Made by a program: the position numbers and the translations under genes. From positions 1 through 60,266 of the forward strand of contig JACQWO010000077.1 in NCBI GenBank assembly GCA_016209225.1: a stretch of DNA of 60,266 bases. The letters are read 5' to 3'. Under the pieces are notes generated by a model. That model worked only from the letters and a program-made list of their open reading frames with translations, was not told the origin of the DNA and made no database searches. Source of the stretch: Desulfobacterales bacterium (GTDB taxonomy: Bacteria > Desulfobacterota > UBA8473). Positions 44,379 to 55,170 of the stretch are shown here, in pieces (position 1 is the stretch's first letter; every line of letters begins with the position of its first letter).

Positions 44379-44465
44379 TTGAAAAGAAGCAGGAAGTACA
44401 ACAAACCGCACCCTGAAACGCTGGCAAGAGAAAAAGGGGCTAACCGTTACCGGTTAACCCCTTAA
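44379..44465 (+). CDS. Possible 28-residue basic protein
   Basis: A TTG codon, five bases after AGGAGG, opens a frame that would encode KRSRKYNKPHPETLAREKGA and ends RYRLTP, with TAA at 44463. The product would be basic and small. Its last codons overlap the hairpin of the leftward terminator, and no family is known. Chance cannot be excluded. Confidence 0.25.
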   Translation: MKRSRKYNKPHPETLAREKGANRYRLTP

Positions 44466-44466
44466 A
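44431..44466 (-). terminator. Rho-independent terminator behind tRNA-Asp
   Basis: In the leftward direction AAGGGGTTAACCGG is followed by TAACGGTTAGCCCCTT and a run of T. It lies just after the end of the tRNA-Asp gene and should end the Val-Asp tRNA transcript. Confidence 0.85.
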
Positions 44467-44471
44467 AATAC

Positions 44472-44548
44472 TGGCGGGGCCGACGAGACTTGAACTCGCG
44501 ACCTCCGGCTTGACAGGCCGGCGTTCTAACCGACTGAACTACGACCCC
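44472..44548 (-). tRNA. tRNA-Asp (anticodon GTC)
   Basis: A 77-base cloverleaf. Acceptor stem GGGGTCG pairs with CGGCCCC, the anticodon loop reads CTGTCAA with GTC, the T loop is TTCAAGT, and CCA is encoded. Leftward, followed by a terminator. Confidence 0.95.
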
Positions 44549-44627
44549 TAATTAAAGTTGTTGGAAAATCGAAAATTATAAGAAAGAGAAAAGTCCGACT
44601 CTTGGATTTCCTATTTTTAATTTTATA

Positions 44628-44703
44628 TGGTAGGCGGAACAGGGCTCGAACCTGTGACCCTCGGCTTGTAAGGCCGATGCTCTCCCAACTGAGCTACCCG
44701 CCC
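44628..44703 (-). tRNA. tRNA-Val (anticodon TAC)
   Basis: A 76-base cloverleaf. The anticodon loop is CTTACAA with TAC, the T arm ACAGGTTCGAGCCCTGT is perfect and CCA is encoded. It precedes tRNA-Asp in the same direction. Confidence 0.95.
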
Positions 44704-44725
44704 AAATAAATAATGGCTTTTCACT

Positions 44726-47176
44726 TTAATTTACAGATCGGTTTGTAACCTCCTGGATTCCTTCCTGTTCATAGAACTTCTCAGTAACCCCTTCATCCTT
44801 TTTCTTTTTCATAAAATTATCAGGGTCATCCAGTATCAAAGCCCTTTTCAAGACCTCATCCATATGTTCTACCATAACAATATCTACTGTCTTTAGAATC
44901 CTGGCAGGGACTTCCTTAATATCCTTCTCGTTCTCCTTAGGAATAATGATTGTCTTTATGCCACCTCTGTGGGCAGCCAAAACCTTCTCTTTAAATCCAC
45001 CAATGGGAAGGATCCTGCCCCTAAGGGTTATCTCCCCTGTCATAGCTATGTCCTTCCTCACAGGTTTCTTAATCAACGCAGAGGTTATAGAGGTTGCTAT
45101 GGTAATGCCAGCCGAAGGTCCATCTTTTGGTATGGCCCCTTCAGGAACATGTATATGTATATCAACGTTTTGATAAAAATTCCTTTCTAAATCAAGAAGT
45201 TCCGCCCTTGACCGAACATAACTAAGAGCAGCATGGGCAGATTCCTGCATGACATCACCCAGTTTTCCAGTAACAGTCAGTTTCCCCTTGCCCGGCATAA
45301 CTGTTACCTCTATAGCAAGTAATTCCCCCCCCAATTCGGTCCAGGCAAGGCCAGTTGCAAGCCCCACCGCGTCATCCTCTTCCACTCTACCATATCTGTA
45401 TTTGGGAATTCCTAAATACTTCTGAAGACTACTTGATTGAATACTGATTTTTGCATTCTTCCCTTTTTTGACGACCTCTTTTGCTACTTTCCTGCAAATA
45501 GATGCTATCTCGCGTTCAAGATTCCTGACACCTGCTTCCCTGGTATATCTACGGATTACACCTAGAATAGCATGAAGTGAGAATACCACATTTTTCTCAG
45601 CCAGACCATGGGCTTCTATCTGTTTTAGAATCAAAAACTTTTTGGCTATATTCAATTTTTCTAATTCGGTGTATCCGGCAATACGAATAATCTCCATACG
45701 ATCCTGCAGAGGGAGAGGGATTGGAAACAAAGTATTTGCTGTGGTAATGAACATCACCTCAGAAAGATCATAGTCCACATCTATATAGTGGTCGTTGAAT
45801 GCCTGATTCTGTTCAGGATCCAATACTTCCATTAATGCGGCTGATGGGTCTCCTCTAAAATCAGTGCTCATCTTGTCCACTTCGTCCAGCAGAAATACAG
45901 GGTTATTTGAGCCTGCCTTCTTTATAGACTGGATGATCTTACCAGGCATTGAACCAATATAAGTCCTACGATGACCCCTTATCTCAGCTTCATCACGAAC
46001 TCCACCAAGGGAACACCTGACAAACTTCCTTCCAGTTGCTCTTGCAACAGATTTAGCTAAAGAGGTCTTACCCACACCTGGAGGACCCACGAGACAAAGG
46101 ATTGGTCCCTTCATCTTCTTAACCAGGCTTTGAACAGCAAGATACTCTACTATTCGTTCCTTGACCTGTTTTAACCCGTAGTGATCCGCATCTAAAATTT
46201 TCTCAGCTTCTGTTATGTCCAATTTATCTTCAGTCTCGTCATACCAAGGAAGGGAGATCAACCAGTCTATATAATTGCGTACAACTGTGGCTTCTGCAGA
46301 CATAGGTGCCATCATTTTAAGCTTTTTAAACTCCTTTTCAACCTTTGCTGTTGCCTCCTTTGACATCTTTTTCTTTTTAATATTTTCTTCTAGTTCCTTA
46401 AGCTCAGTCTTAAACTCATCCTTTTCCCCCATCTCTTTTTGAATTGCACGCATCTGTTCGTTTAGGTAGTATTCTTTTTGGCTCTTCTCCATCTGCTTTC
46501 TAACTCTATTCTTAATCTTCTTTTCTATCTGGAGGATTTCAATTTCAGACTCGATTAGTTGAAATAGCTTCTCTAATCTCTCTTCTATATTCAAAGTTTC
46601 TAAAATATCCTGTTTATCCTCTAACTTAATATTTACGTGAACAACAATGGTATCGACTAAACGACTCGGGTCATCAATGGACAATACGGAAGATAGCATA
46701 TCCTGGGAGATTTTTTTATTCAGTTTGACGAAAATCTCAAAGGAGTTTTTAAGATTTCGCATCAAAGCCTCAATTATATTCGTTATTTTCTGGAAATCAT
46801 TTATCTCCTCGACACTCACCTCCAAGAACTGTGTATTGGGGATAATTTTCCTTATCATTGCCCTTTTTTTACCCTCGACTAGAACCTTAACTGTTCCATC
46901 CGGTAGTTTTAAAAGCTGAAGGATGGTGCTCAATGTACCAACTCTATAAATATCATCCTCTGAAGGGTCGTTAACCTTAGCATCCTTTTGAGTAGTCAGG
47001 AATAAGCTTTTTTCGTTCTTTAGAGCATATTCCAATGCATCTATCGACTTTTCCCTGCCAACAAATAGTGGCACCACCGAATAAGGAAATACTACAATAT
47101 CCCTAAGGGGCAGCAAAGGATATATACTTTCAACATTAGGTGTGTTACCAGTGCCTTTGGAAAGTTTAAATAACAT
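44726..47176 (-). CDS. lon: ATP-dependent protease Lon
   Basis: An 816-residue AAA+ serine protease of the cytoplasm. The N-terminal substrate domain begins [20 protein letters not shown]. The ATPase has Walker [16 protein letters not shown] and Walker [12 protein letters not shown]. The protease domain has Ser688 in [10 protein letters not shown] and Lys731 in [14 protein letters not shown]. It degrades misfolded and regulatory proteins. A 40-residue hydrophilic tail follows the protease domain. It is the last gene of the tig-clpP-clpX-lon row. Confidence 0.97.
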   Translation of the reverse strand: MLFKLSKGTGNTPNVESIYPLLPLRDIVVFPYSVVPLFVGREKSIDALEYALKNEKSLFLTTQKDAKVNDPSEDDIYRVGTLSTILQLLKLPDGTVKVLVEGKKRAMIRKIIPNTQFLEVSVEEINDFQKITNIIEALMRNLKNSFEIFVKLNKKISQDMLSSVLSIDDPSRLVDTIVVHVNIKLEDKQDILETLNIEERLEKLFQLIESEIEILQIEKKIKNRVRKQMEKSQKEYYLNEQMRAIQKEMGEKDEFKTELKELEENIKKKKMSKEATAKVEKEFKKLKMMAPMSAEATVVRNYIDWLISLPWYDETEDKLDITEAEKILDADHYGLKQVKERIVEYLAVQSLVKKMKGPILCLVGPPGVGKTSLAKSVARATGRKFVRCSLGGVRDEAEIRGHRRTYIGSMPGKIIQSIKKAGSNNPVFLLDEVDKMSTDFRGDPSAALMEVLDPEQNQAFNDHYIDVDYDLSEVMFITTANTLFPIPLPLQDRMEIIRIAGYTELEKLNIAKKFLILKQIEAHGLAEKNVVFSLHAILGVIRRYTREAGVRNLEREIASICRKVAKEVVKKGKNAKISIQSSSLQKYLGIPKYRYGRVEEDDAVGLATGLAWTELGGELLAIEVTVMPGKGKLTVTGKLGDVMQESAHAALSYVRSRAELLDLERNFYQNVDIHIHVPEGAIPKDGPSAGITIATSITSALIKKPVRKDIAMTGEITLRGRILPIGGFKEKVLAAHRGGIKTIIIPKENEKDIKEVPARILKTVDIVMVEHMDEVLKRALILDDPDNFMKKKKDEGVTEKFYEQEGIQEVTNRSVN

Positions 47177-47205
47177 TATCCTGTATCCTCTTAATCAGAT
47201 TTGTC

Positions 47206-47313
47206 CGTTACTACTCAGGTTGTTTAGACTATAGGCTTTGTTTAGGCAGTTAGGCTGTAGGCTAACAGTCTACAGGCTAATAGTCTACAGGCTAACTACC
47301 TTCAGTCTATCTA
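47206..47313. repeat. Dispersed inverted-end element, family 1 (copy E)
   Basis: The left end CGTTACTACTCAGG is recognisable. The inside contains repeated GGCTGTAGGCTAACAGTCT-like pieces in both orientations, and the right end CTTCAGTCTATCTA resembles that of copy C. The clpX stop codon at 47311-47313 is the end of it. Confidence 0.55.
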
Positions 47314-48561
47314 TGCGGATTCTGCTTTCTTTTCGTATACAAGTATAGGAGTTTCTTTTTTTTGAACTACTTCTTCGGTTATAACACACTCTCGGATGTC
47401 CGATTGAGATGGCAGTTCGTACATAATGTCCAGCATAATATTCTCCATAATTGATCTCAATCCTCTAGCCCCTGACCTCCGCTTTTGGGCCTCTTTTGCT
47501 ATTGCTACCAGGGCATCATTGGTAAAATTAAGACCAACTTTCTCAAACTCAAACAGCTTCCTATACTGCTTCACCAGAGCATTTCTTGGTTCTTTTAATA
47601 TCCTTATCAGGCACTCCTCGTTAAGATCACTCAAGGTGGCAATCACTGGCAGTCTCCCAATAAATTCCGGGATTAAACCATATTTCAATAGATCTTCCGG
47701 CTGAACTTCCACTAGAATATCGTGAATCTGCCCTCCTTTATTACCACTGATCTCTGAACCAAAACCAATTGAACTTCCCCTTATGCGTCTTTGGATGATC
47801 TCCTCTAGTCCATGAAATGTCCCCCCACAGATAAAAAGGATGTTGGTTGTATCTACTTGAAGAAATTCCTGTTGAGGGTGTTTTCTGCCACCTTTAGGAG
47901 GAACACTGGCTACTGTACCTTCGATGATCTTTAGAAGGGCCTGCTGTACCCCTTCTCCTGATACATCCCTGGTAATGGAAGGACTGTCAGATTTCCGGGA
48001 GATTTTATCAATCTCATCAATGTAAACAATACCCTTTGATGCCTTTTCAACATCATAATCCGCAGCCTGCAATAAAGCAAGTATAATATTTTCAACATCC
48101 TCTCCAACATATCCAGCCTCGGTAAGGCTTGTGGCATCTGCAATAGCAAAAGGGACTTGGAGAATTTTAGCGAGAGTCTGAGCTAAGAGTGTTTTGCCGC
48201 AACCCGTAGGTCCGATAAGCATAATGTTACTCTTTTGAAGTTCAACGCCGTTCAGATCTATCTTGGAGTTTATTCTCTTGTAGTGGTTATGTACTGCAAC
48301 GGAAAGAATCTTTTTTGCCCTTTCCTGTCCTATAACGTATTCGTCCAGGAACTTCTTTATCTCAAAGGGTTTGGGAACCATGGAGTGCCCACTGTAACTC
48401 TCCTCTTTCTCAAACTCCTCAGCAATAATATCATTGCAAAGTTCAATACATTCATCACAGATGTAGACGGTAGGACCAGCTATCAGCTTTTTTACTTCCT
48501 TTCTTCCTTTACCACAAAATGAACAGCTCAAATTCTCAACTATATCGTCATTCCTATTCAC
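47311..48561 (-). CDS. clpX: ATP-dependent Clp protease ATP-binding subunit ClpX
   Basis: A 416-residue unfoldase. The N-terminal zinc domain uses CSFCGKG and CDECIELC. The AAA+ core has Walker A GPTGCGKT and Walker [11 protein letters not shown]; pore loop GYVGED and IGF loop GSSIGFGSE, the contact with ClpP, are both present. It unfolds tagged proteins, including tmRNA-tagged ones, and feeds them to ClpP. It follows clpP by 55 bp. Confidence 0.97.
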   Translation of the reverse strand: MNRNDDIVENLSCSFCGKGRKEVKKLIAGPTVYICDECIELCNDIIAEEFEKEESYSGHSMVPKPFEIKKFLDEYVIGQERAKKILSVAVHNHYKRINSKIDLNGVELQKSNIMLIGPTGCGKTLLAQTLAKILQVPFAIADATSLTEAGYVGEDVENIILALLQAADYDVEKASKGIVYIDEIDKISRKSDSPSITRDVSGEGVQQALLKIIEGTVASVPPKGGRKHPQQEFLQVDTTNILFICGGTFHGLEEIIQRRIRGSSIGFGSEISGNKGGQIHDILVEVQPEDLLKYGLIPEFIGRLPVIATLSDLNEECLIRILKEPRNALVKQYRKLFEFEKVGLNFTNDALVAIAKEAQKRRSGARGLRSIMENIMLDIMYELPSQSDIRECVITEEVVQKKETPILVYEKKAESA

Positions 48562-48616
48562 TTATTTCCTCCCTATTGTTTATTTAATACAAACATAAAC
48601 AATGAAATAAACCCAG

Positions 48617-49207
48617 CTAGACAGATGCCTTCTTTTTAATAACTTCATCAATAATTCCGTATTCCTTAGCTTCCTCGCTGCTCATAAAAAAGTCCCGCTC
48701 TGTCTCTCTTTGGATCTTTTCTAAAGGCTGTCCAGTGTGATGAACCAATATCTTATTTAAGTTTTCTCTTATCTTGAGGATCTCTTTAGCATGGATCTCT
48801 ATATCTGTAGCCTGTCCCTGGAATGCACCCAGAGGCTGGTGCAACAATATTCGGGAATGGGGAAGGGCATATCTCTTTCCCTGTTCTCCTGCTGTCAAAA
48901 GCAACGCCCCCATACTTGCAGCCTGTCCCATACACAATGTTGAAACCTTGGGTTTGATATACTGCATGGTATCATAGATAGCAAGGCCAGAAGTAACTAC
49001 ACCGCCTGGCGAATTAAGATAAAGGTAAATATCCTTGTCAGGGTCCTCAGACTCTAAAAATAACATTTGGGCAATAACCAGATTTGCCACAATGTCATCT
49101 ATAGGAGTACCTATGAATATAATCCTTTCTTTTAGCAAACGGGAATAAATATCATAAGCCCGCTCTCCACGACCAGTCTGTTCAATCACTATTGGGATTA
49201 GTGTCAT
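48617..49207 (-). CDS. clpP: ATP-dependent Clp protease proteolytic subunit ClpP
   Basis: A 196-residue serine peptidase. The catalytic triad is Ser98 in GQAASMG, His123 in RILLHQP and Asp172 in ETERDFF. The start [19 protein letters not shown] is standard and lies 26 bp inside the end of tig, an overlap in another frame. It forms the tetradecameric chamber for ClpX. Confidence 0.97.
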   Translation of the reverse strand: MTLIPIVIEQTGRGERAYDIYSRLLKERIIFIGTPIDDIVANLVIAQMLFLESEDPDKDIYLYLNSPGGVVTSGLAIYDTMQYIKPKVSTLCMGQAASMGALLLTAGEQGKRYALPHSRILLHQPLGAFQGQATDIEIHAKEILKIRENLNKILVHHTGQPLEKIQRETERDFFMSSEEAKEYGIIDEVIKKKASV

Positions 49208-50501
49208 TTTCCCTTCTTTCTACTTCTTTTATGTTAGCCTTTTCGATTATAAAATCAAGGGTTTTCTCTGTTTTGAGTCCAGTCTTCAATCTCTCTCTCG
49301 CTTCGTCTTCTTTGTAATGATTTCTGACAGCTTCAACGTTATGCCCGGAATTTTCTGCAATTTCAAGTATCTTATCCTCAATATATTTTTCGTCTACCTG
49401 TATGGATTCTTTTTTCGCAATATCTTCAAGAAGGAAGCCGGCTTTCACCTCTTTTTCAGCCTGGTCTTTATAGCTCTCTTTAATGCTATCAGTAGATATG
49501 CCAACCTGCTCCATACTTACCCCCTGAAGAGCCAGCCGCATCTGTGTTTCTTTTACCTTATCTTGAAGATGTTGATTGACTAATGAAGGTGGAACTTCAA
49601 AGGCATTTGCCTCAAGCAATTTATTTAAAAGCTGGTCTCTAAGGTTAGCTTCTATTCTGATTTTATCCAGCTTTTCTGAATTTTCCCTTATCTTTTGCTT
49701 AAGTTTTCCTAATGTCTCAAATTCTCCCAAATCCTTGGCGAAGTCATCATTTAACTCAGGTAGAATCTTCTCTTTTATCCCTTTGATTTTGACTTTAAAG
49801 GTTACCTCTTTACCCGCTAAATCCTTTTTATTGTATTCTTCCGGCAGGGTTATCTGAATATCCTTTTCATCCCCTTTTTTTAGCCCTGACAACTGCTCTT
49901 CAAAATCTGGAGAAAAGGATCCAGACCCCACTTCCAGCAAATGGTCGGCAACCTTTTCCCCATCAATTGCTTCACCATCCAAAGACCCCTCATAATCAAT
50001 AACAGCGAAATCCCCAACCTTAATAGGTCGGGGTTCATCTACCTCCTGTAACTGCGCATTTGATCGCTGTAACTCTTTTAGTTTATTATCTATATCTTCT
50101 TCGGATATATTTATTTTACCCTTCTCCAGATCTATACCTATATAACCCTTTACATCTATCTCAGGTTTAACTTCAACCTTGGCAGAATAGGTAAAGTCCT
50201 TGCCTATTTCTAAAATATCATTGTCTATTACTGGCTGTGAAACAGTTGTTATATTTTTTTCTTCCAGCATTTTAAAGTAAGAGTCATTTACAAGCTTTAT
50301 GACAACCTCGCCTTCCACGTCTCTCTTATAATATCTTTCAAGAATGCTTCTTGGGACCTTGCCTTGGCGAAAACCTTTTATCTTAGCCTTCTTTCGTAAA
50401 TCATCATAGGCAGAGTTTAACTCACTTGTAACCAATTCTTTTGGTAGGGTAACAGTAAACTTTTTTTCGATAGGGCTAATCTCTTCTATTTCTATTTTCA
50501 T
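49182..50501 (-). CDS. tig: Trigger factor
   Basis: A 439-residue ribosome-bound chaperone. The ribosome-docking loop [11 protein letters not shown] is at residues about 43-53. The FKBP-like prolyl isomerase domain ([10 protein letters not shown] to about 245) and a helical C-terminal domain follow. It meets nascent chains first and is the first gene of a row with clpP, clpX and lon, the classical arrangement. A long Lys/Glu-rich C-terminal region is usual. Confidence 0.96.
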   Translation of the reverse strand: MKIEIEEISPIEKKFTVTLPKELVTSELNSAYDDLRKKAKIKGFRQGKVPRSILERYYKRDVEGEVVIKLVNDSYFKMLEEKNITTVSQPVIDNDILEIGKDFTYSAKVEVKPEIDVKGYIGIDLEKGKINISEEDIDNKLKELQRSNAQLQEVDEPRPIKVGDFAVIDYEGSLDGEAIDGEKVADHLLEVGSGSFSPDFEEQLSGLKKGDEKDIQITLPEEYNKKDLAGKEVTFKVKIKGIKEKILPELNDDFAKDLGEFETLGKLKQKIRENSEKLDKIRIEANLRDQLLNKLLEANAFEVPPSLVNQHLQDKVKETQMRLALQGVSMEQVGISTDSIKESYKDQAEKEVKAGFLLEDIAKKESIQVDEKYIEDKILEIAENSGHNVEAVRNHYKEDEARERLKTGLKTEKTLDFIIEKANIKEVERRENDTNPNSD

Positions 50502-50531
50502 CTAATCCTCGGGTAAAGAAATACATAAACT

Positions 50532-50617
50532 TGGTGCGAGAGGGGGGATTTGAACCCCCACCCCTAAAAGGGGCTGGATCCTAAGTCCAGTGCGTCTGCC
50601 AGTTCCGCCACTCTCGC
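50532..50617 (-). tRNA. tRNA-Leu (anticodon TAG)
   Basis: Eighty-six bases with the long class II variable arm GCCCCTTTTAGGGGT. The anticodon loop reads CTTAGGA, the acceptor GCGAGAG pairs with CTCTCGC, and CCA is encoded. Confidence 0.95.
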
Positions 50618-50690
50618 TGGGATATGAAGACAGATTTAAAATCTGTCCCTGTTTTTTTTCCAAATTCAGAGCGAAAAGGACTTCGGTTTA

Positions 50691-50766
50691 TGGTGGGCCG
50701 TGTAGGGATCGAACCTACGACCTACTGATTAAGAGTCAGTTGCTCTACCAATTGAGCTAACGGCCC
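50691..50766 (-). tRNA. tRNA-Lys (anticodon CTT)
   Basis: Seventy-six bases. Acceptor GGGCCGT pairs with ACGGCCC, the anticodon loop is CTCTTAA with CTT, and CCA is encoded. Confidence 0.95.
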
Positions 50767-50772
50767 TTTGTT

Positions 50773-50849
<77 letters not shown>

Positions 50850-50850
50850 A

Positions 50851-50928
50851 TGGGGTGAGTGAAGGGATTCGAACCCTCGACCGCTGGAGCCACAATCCAG
50901 TGCTCTAACCAACTGAGCTACACTCACC
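50851..50928 (-). tRNA. tRNA-His (anticodon GTG)
   Basis: The anticodon loop is TTGTGGC with GTG; the acceptor GTGAGTG pairs with CACTCAC; the extra G at position -1, needed for His, is encoded and stands opposite a C. CCA is encoded. Confidence 0.95.
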
Positions 50929-50953
50929 ATAGGATAATTGTAAGATTAATTTC

Positions 50954-51030
<77 letters not shown>

Positions 51031-51069
51031 CCGTGTTTACAACCTCGAGAGCTTTGAAAAACAAATATG

Positions 51070-51120
51070 ATAAAGTCGTAAAAAGTCAAAATTGGGATGG
51101 GCTTTTTACGAAGCCATTAA
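51070..51120. repeat. Dispersed repeat, family 3 (short hairpin copy)
   Basis: AAAGTCGTAAAAAGTC faces GGCTTTTTACGAAGCCATT across about 15 bases. It lies between the tRNA-Arg and tRNA-Pro genes. Confidence 0.6.
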
Positions 51121-51127
51121 CCTTAAG

Positions 51128-51205
<78 letters not shown>

Positions 51206-51259
51206 TCAAAAAGATAAAAGTGTCTAATAGCATATAAGCAAAAAAAATTCAACCTTTTT

Positions 51260-51868
51260 CTACGCTCGTTTTTCCGTTTTTAGATACTCTTTCAGCACAA
51301 CTCTCAGTTTCTCCATAGCCTTTGCCCGATGGCTGATTTTGTTTTTTATCTCTGGTGATAACTCTGCAAAGGTTCTCCGATACTCAGGGACAAAAAATAG
51401 AGGATCATACCCGAAACCAAATTTCCCTCTTCCCTCAAATTGAATTATTCCCCTACATTCACCCTCGGCAATATCTTCCTTTCCCTCAGGGGTAACAACA
51501 GCGATTACACATCTGAAGGCAGCGCCCCTTTTGGAGAGTGGAACACCTTCAAGTCTTCTAAGCAGCTCCTTATTGTTTTCACCATCATTGGCATCTTCCC
51601 CGGCAAACCTGGCAGAATAAACCCCTGGCTCCCCTTTAAGGAAATCCACCTCTAATCCTGAATCATCAGCGATGGTAACCTTCTTGGTGAAAGAAGCTAT
51701 AACTTCCGCTTTCATCAGGGCATTTTCCCGAAAACTTGAACCACATTCCCGGACAACAGGTACTTCGGGAATATCTTTCAGGGATAAAATCTCAACTTGC
51801 AGTCCCTTAATCAATTCTTTAATCTCTCGTAACTTCCCTTCATTTCTAGTTGCTATAACAATTTCCAT
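51260..51868 (-). CDS. rdgB: XTP/dITP pyrophosphatase (RdgB/HAM1)
   Basis: A 202-residue nucleotide-cleaning enzyme that hydrolyses XTP and (d)ITP to monophosphates. The start VIATRNEGKLREIKELI is the nucleotide-binding signature; ADDSGLEVDFLKGEPGVYSARFAG is the metal and substrate region; FGFGYDPLFFVPEY and SHRAKA complete the pattern. The start codon directly follows the stop codon of rph, with no space. Confidence 0.95.
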   Translation of the reverse strand: MEIVIATRNEGKLREIKELIKGLQVEILSLKDIPEVPVVRECGSSFRENALMKAEVIASFTKKVTIADDSGLEVDFLKGEPGVYSARFAGEDANDGENNKELLRRLEGVPLSKRGAAFRCVIAVVTPEGKEDIAEGECRGIIQFEGRGKFGFGYDPLFFVPEYRRTFAELSPEIKNKISHRAKAMEKLRVVLKEYLKTEKRA

Positions 51869-52591
51869 TTAAAAAAGATTTCCTATCATCTTCCTCTGCC
51901 TTGCAATTAATTCTTCTATTCCTTTGGATGCAAGTTCAGTCATTTTATCTATCTGCTCTTTTGAAAAAGCCTTCCTCTCTGCAGTGCCCTGTATTTCAAC
52001 AAACAAACCGCTACCAGTCATTGCGAAATTCATATCCACTTCAGCTTTGGAATCTTCCTCATAATTTAGATCAAGAAGCATCTGTCCATCCACCATACCT
52101 ACACTGATGGCAGCTACGTAATCTAAAATTGGCATTTTGCCAACCTCCCCCCTTGCTTTTAGTGTATGGAATGCTTCAGCCAAGGCAATAAAGGCTCCTG
52201 TAATGGATGCCGTCCTTGTACCACCATCTGCCTCTATAACATCACAATCCAGCAGGATGGTCCTCTTGCCAAATTCCTTCAGGTCGGTAACTACCCTCAT
52301 AGAACGGCCAATCAATCTCTGTATTTCATGGGTTCTACCTCCCTTTCTTCCAGTAGACGACTCCCTAACTGTACGTACCATGGTTGATCTTGGTAACATG
52401 GAATATTCAGCAGTTACCCAACCCTGATCAGCATCCTGTAAAAAAGGGGGAACCCTATTTTCTATAGTAGCGGTACATATCACTCTAGTATTACCCATTT
52501 CAATTAACACTGAACCTTCTGCATGTTTTATGTAGTCTTTTGTTATAGCTACCTTCCGTATTGCATTGGGCATACGCCCATCATTTCTCAT
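51869..52591 (-). CDS. rph: Ribonuclease PH
   Basis: A 240-residue phosphorolytic exonuclease that trims tRNA 3' ends. The marks are [47 protein letters not shown], the phosphate site [19 protein letters not shown], and the end [24 protein letters not shown] precedes the ATG. It is next to rdgB and tRNA genes, a common pairing. Length is normal and intact, unlike the broken rph of some E. coli strains. Confidence 0.95.
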   Translation of the reverse strand: MRNDGRMPNAIRKVAITKDYIKHAEGSVLIEMGNTRVICTATIENRVPPFLQDADQGWVTAEYSMLPRSTMVRTVRESSTGRKGGRTHEIQRLIGRSMRVVTDLKEFGKRTILLDCDVIEADGGTRTASITGAFIALAEAFHTLKARGEVGKMPILDYVAAISVGMVDGQMLLDLNYEEDSKAEVDMNFAMTGSGLFVEIQGTAERKAFSKEQIDKMTELASKGIEELIARQRKMIGNLF

Positions 52592-52746
52592 TGTCTCTCC
52601 TGGCTTTTAGGATGTGATGCATTCTTTTTCTCCGATACCGTTGAAGCCAACTGTTTCAAGGTCTTTTCCCTCATACTCTGGATAAATTGTAACCGCATGC
52701 AAGTTTTAGACAGGCATTACAAAGAAAAAGATAGAAACGAACAAAT

Positions 52747-52769
52747 CCCGTACTATAAAGGTACGGGAC
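52747..52769 (-). terminator. Terminator behind tmRNA
   Basis: CCCGTAC and GTACGGG pair over seven bases. In the leftward direction the hairpin is followed by ATTTGTTCGTTTC, a weakly T-rich tail. It stands about 28 bp after the tmRNA 3' end. Confidence 0.55.
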
Positions 52770-52797
52770 AGGTAAACACTAAATACCCTTAAATCAT

Positions 52798-53149
52798 TGG
52801 TGGAGGCGGCGGGAATCGAACCCGCGTCCGAAGATATTCCACTTAAGCATCTACATACTTAGCCTATATTTTAATTTTGCGTTTTAAAGCCCCTACAGGC
52901 AGGGTCATTAAAACACTAGCTTATTTTTGTTTTATCCCCTTTATATAAGCATCAAAAGGAGACTATCCTGCTAATCGGCGCTCCATCCAGCCCCGCAGGA
53001 AAGACTGGGGGAACGTTAGCCGCTTTAAGCGGCTAAGGCATATTCGTAGTTGTCTGCGATTATGTTTATATCCTATTGTTTTACGAGTGAATAGGACCTC
53101 GGTATGCAGCTCAGGCTTCAACTATCCCCGTCGAAACCATGTCGCCCCC
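52798..53149 (-). ncRNA. ssrA: tmRNA (transfer-messenger RNA)
   Basis: A 352-base one-piece tmRNA. The 5' end GGGGGCGACATGGTTTCGAC and the 3' end GGTTCGATTCCCGCCGCCTC-CACCA form the tRNA-like part. The tag reads ADNYEYALAA before a TAA stop, and resumes within AATCGCAGACAACTAC. It rescues ribosomes stalled on broken mRNA and marks the product for ClpXP and Lon, both encoded nearby. smpB lies just upstream. Confidence 0.96.
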
Positions 53150-53230
53150 TAAATTACTTCTTGCCGGCATAAATAACCAATAATATAAAAGGAGGTGTTT
53201 TATTTAACTTATTTCAAAGAACGTGCGTAC

Positions 53231-53698
53231 CTACTTGAACCTCAAGGATCTTTCTAAATCTCTATCTTCAGTCTTCTTCTTTATGCTTTCCCTCTTATCA
53301 TAGAGTTTCTTGCCCCTTGCCAGTCCTAACTCTACCTTTGCCTTCCCATTTTTTAGATACATACTTAGGGGGATGAGAGTCATCCCTCTTTCGTTAATCT
53401 TCCCGATTAAGCGCTTTATTTCTACCTTATGCAGAAGCAACTTGCGCTCTCGGAGTGGGTCATGATTAAGTTGATTAGCATGGTCATAGGGAGAAATGTG
53501 TGTATTTATTAAATATAGTCCCCCATCCTTTATCTTAGCATAGCTGTCTTTTAGATTTACTTTTCCCATCCTGCATGATTTTATCTCACTGCCTTTAAGC
53601 ACAATGCCTGCTTCGTATTTCTCATCAATAGAATAATTATGCCATGCCTTTCTATTTTTACATATCATTTTTTCAGAGAATGATTTCTTTGCTACCAT
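53231..53698 (-). CDS. smpB: SsrA-binding protein SmpB
   Basis: A 155-residue partner of tmRNA. The core reads NRKAWHNYSIDEKYEAGIVL, GSEIKSCRMGKVNLKDSYA, INTHISPYDHANQLNHDPLR and the basic tail ARGKKLYDKRESIKKKTEDR. It brings tmRNA into the ribosome's empty A site. It is 81 bp before ssrA in the same direction, so they are likely one transcript. Confidence 0.96.
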   Translation of the reverse strand: MVAKKSFSEKMICKNRKAWHNYSIDEKYEAGIVLKGSEIKSCRMGKVNLKDSYAKIKDGGLYLINTHISPYDHANQLNHDPLRERKLLLHKVEIKRLIGKINERGMTLIPLSMYLKNGKAKVELGLARGKKLYDKRESIKKKTEDRDLERSLRFK

Positions 53699-53725
53699 TT
53701 TATCGAGAAAATATACAAAAACATA

Positions 53726-53855
53726 AGTAACTACTCAAGAGACAGAATAAAAAAGCATGCATCGAGGAGGCACTACGAAAAGAAACCTGCTAAGGATTTT
53801 CAAGGTATGGGCTTGCTTTGCTTCTATTCTGGCTCCTAACTTCTGAATAGTTATT
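53726..53855. repeat. Dispersed inverted-end element, family 1 (copy F)
   Basis: The left end AAGTAACTACTCAAG and right end TTCTGAATAGTTATTA are inverted. The inside, with GACAGAATAAAAAAGCATGC and GCTTCTATTCTGGCTC, is different from all other copies. It lies between smpB and the fusion gene; the rest of that space shows no gene. Confidence 0.6.
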
Positions 53856-53932
53856 ATTATAATACCGAAGCAAGGGAATGTCAAGGCATAACAGGTGTCC
53901 CCCTACAAGAAAACTCCATCCCTTAAGCGATT

Positions 53933-55105
53933 TCACACGGGGGATTTAGAGGAAAAGATACAGGATTTCGATTCGGAGAGCCACTCGACAGCCTTTTTAA
54001 GACCTTCAGGGTTTCCAATATCGGCGAAAAATTGATTGTTGTCTATATATGCAGAGATCAAAAAACCTTCTTCTATCAATCTCAGATAAAGGCTGATAAT
54101 AGAGAACTTTCCTGCTTCTTTTATATCCTTAAATATTTCAGGGGAAACGACATGAATCCCACTAAAAGCCAGGTATCTAACCGGCCCTTTAGGTTGCCTT
54201 CTGACATCAATAAGACCCTTTTGAGAATAGTAAAGCCCACAAACAATACTCATGGAATCGACAACAAAATAATTTGTTGAGAGTCGCTCCTGGAGCACTA
54301 AGGTAACCATATTCTTTGACGCCAAATGGTAACGATAAACCGTCCTTAAATCTGTTTCACTTATTATGTCTACATTATGAATGAAGAAAGGTTCACTTCC
54401 CCAAAAACCTTCAGTGTTCTTTAAGCCTCCCCCGGTATCCAGCAGTTCAGGTTCGTGTACCGTTGTAAAGTTACAGTTTAAGTGCGTATTCTTTAAATGA
54501 GTCTCCACTTGCTCACTCAGATAATGTGTATTAACGGCTATCTCCTTTACCCCTGCTTCAATCAGCCTCTTCGATACCACGTCAATAACTGTTTCTTCCC
54601 CCAGTTTAATCAGTGCCTTGGGCACTTCCTTTGTTAAAGGCAATAACCTTGTCCCCAGACCAGCGGCTAAGATAAATGCCTTTTTACAAGGCTGTGCAAA
54701 GGCAATATCCCATCGGAACCTCTCCTTATGTATGCATTCGGTCTCAAATCCTGCCAGTGCCAAGTCCCTTTTCATTCTTTCAGTCATATAGACCGACCGA
54801 TGCTGTCCGCCAGTACAGCCATAAGAGACCATAAGATGCTCCAACCCTCGGGCTGAAAAAGTCTCACAATGACTTTTTACAAGCTCCAGAGTCAGGTGGT
54901 AAAACCGATGAACCTCTGGACAACCCTCAAAATAATCAACAACAGGTTTATCCAGCCCACTATATTCCTGAAATTCTTTTTGCCTACCTGGGTTGGGCAA
55001 CCCTCGGCAATCAAACACATACCCGCCGTGCCCATGTGTATCCTCAAGGGTATGGGAATAGTTAAAACCAAAGCTATGAATCGATACAATCAATTTATTA
55101 TCCAT
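53933..55105 (-). CDS. RapZ C-terminal domain fused to MurU-like nucleotidyltransferase
   Basis: A 390-residue two-domain protein. Residues 1-120 match the C-terminal domain of RapZ: SFGFNY at 11-16, YVFDCRGLPNPG at 29-40, SGLDKPV at 49-55 and GCTGGQHRSVY at 96-106. Residues 142-375 are a sugar-1-phosphate nucleotidyltransferase with LAAGLGTRLLPLTKEVPKAL (146-165), EPELLDTGGGLKN and HNVDI. This enzyme type includes MurU, which makes UDP-MurNAc from MurNAc-1-phosphate in cell-wall recycling. RapZ's C-terminal domain binds glucosamine-6-phosphate in E. coli. The next upstream gene is an AmgK-like kinase, so the pair may salvage amino sugars with built-in sensing. That role is inference. Confidence 0.87.
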   Translation of the reverse strand: MDNKLIVSIHSFGFNYSHTLEDTHGHGGYVFDCRGLPNPGRQKEFQEYSGLDKPVVDYFEGCPEVHRFYHLTLELVKSHCETFSARGLEHLMVSYGCTGGQHRSVYMTERMKRDLALAGFETECIHKERFRWDIAFAQPCKKAFILAAGLGTRLLPLTKEVPKALIKLGEETVIDVVSKRLIEAGVKEIAVNTHYLSEQVETHLKNTHLNCNFTTVHEPELLDTGGGLKNTEGFWGSEPFFIHNVDIISETDLRTVYRYHLASKNMVTLVLQERLSTNYFVVDSMSIVCGLYYSQKGLIDVRRQPKGPVRYLAFSGIHVVSPEIFKDIKEAGKFSIISLYLRLIEEGFLISAYIDNNQFFADIGNPEGLKKAVEWLSESKSCIFSSKSPV

Positions 55106-55126
55106 TGAATCAAACTATCATTAGAT

Positions 55127-55166
55127 CGTTCACCGTTCACCGTTAAACCGTGAACAGTGAACCGTT
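55127..55166. repeat. Short hairpin repeat
   Basis: CGTTCACCGTTCACCGTT faces ACCGTGAACAGTGAACCG. It is related to the ends of the 41547 and 56371 elements. Confidence 0.55.
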
Positions 55167-55170
55167 TTTT

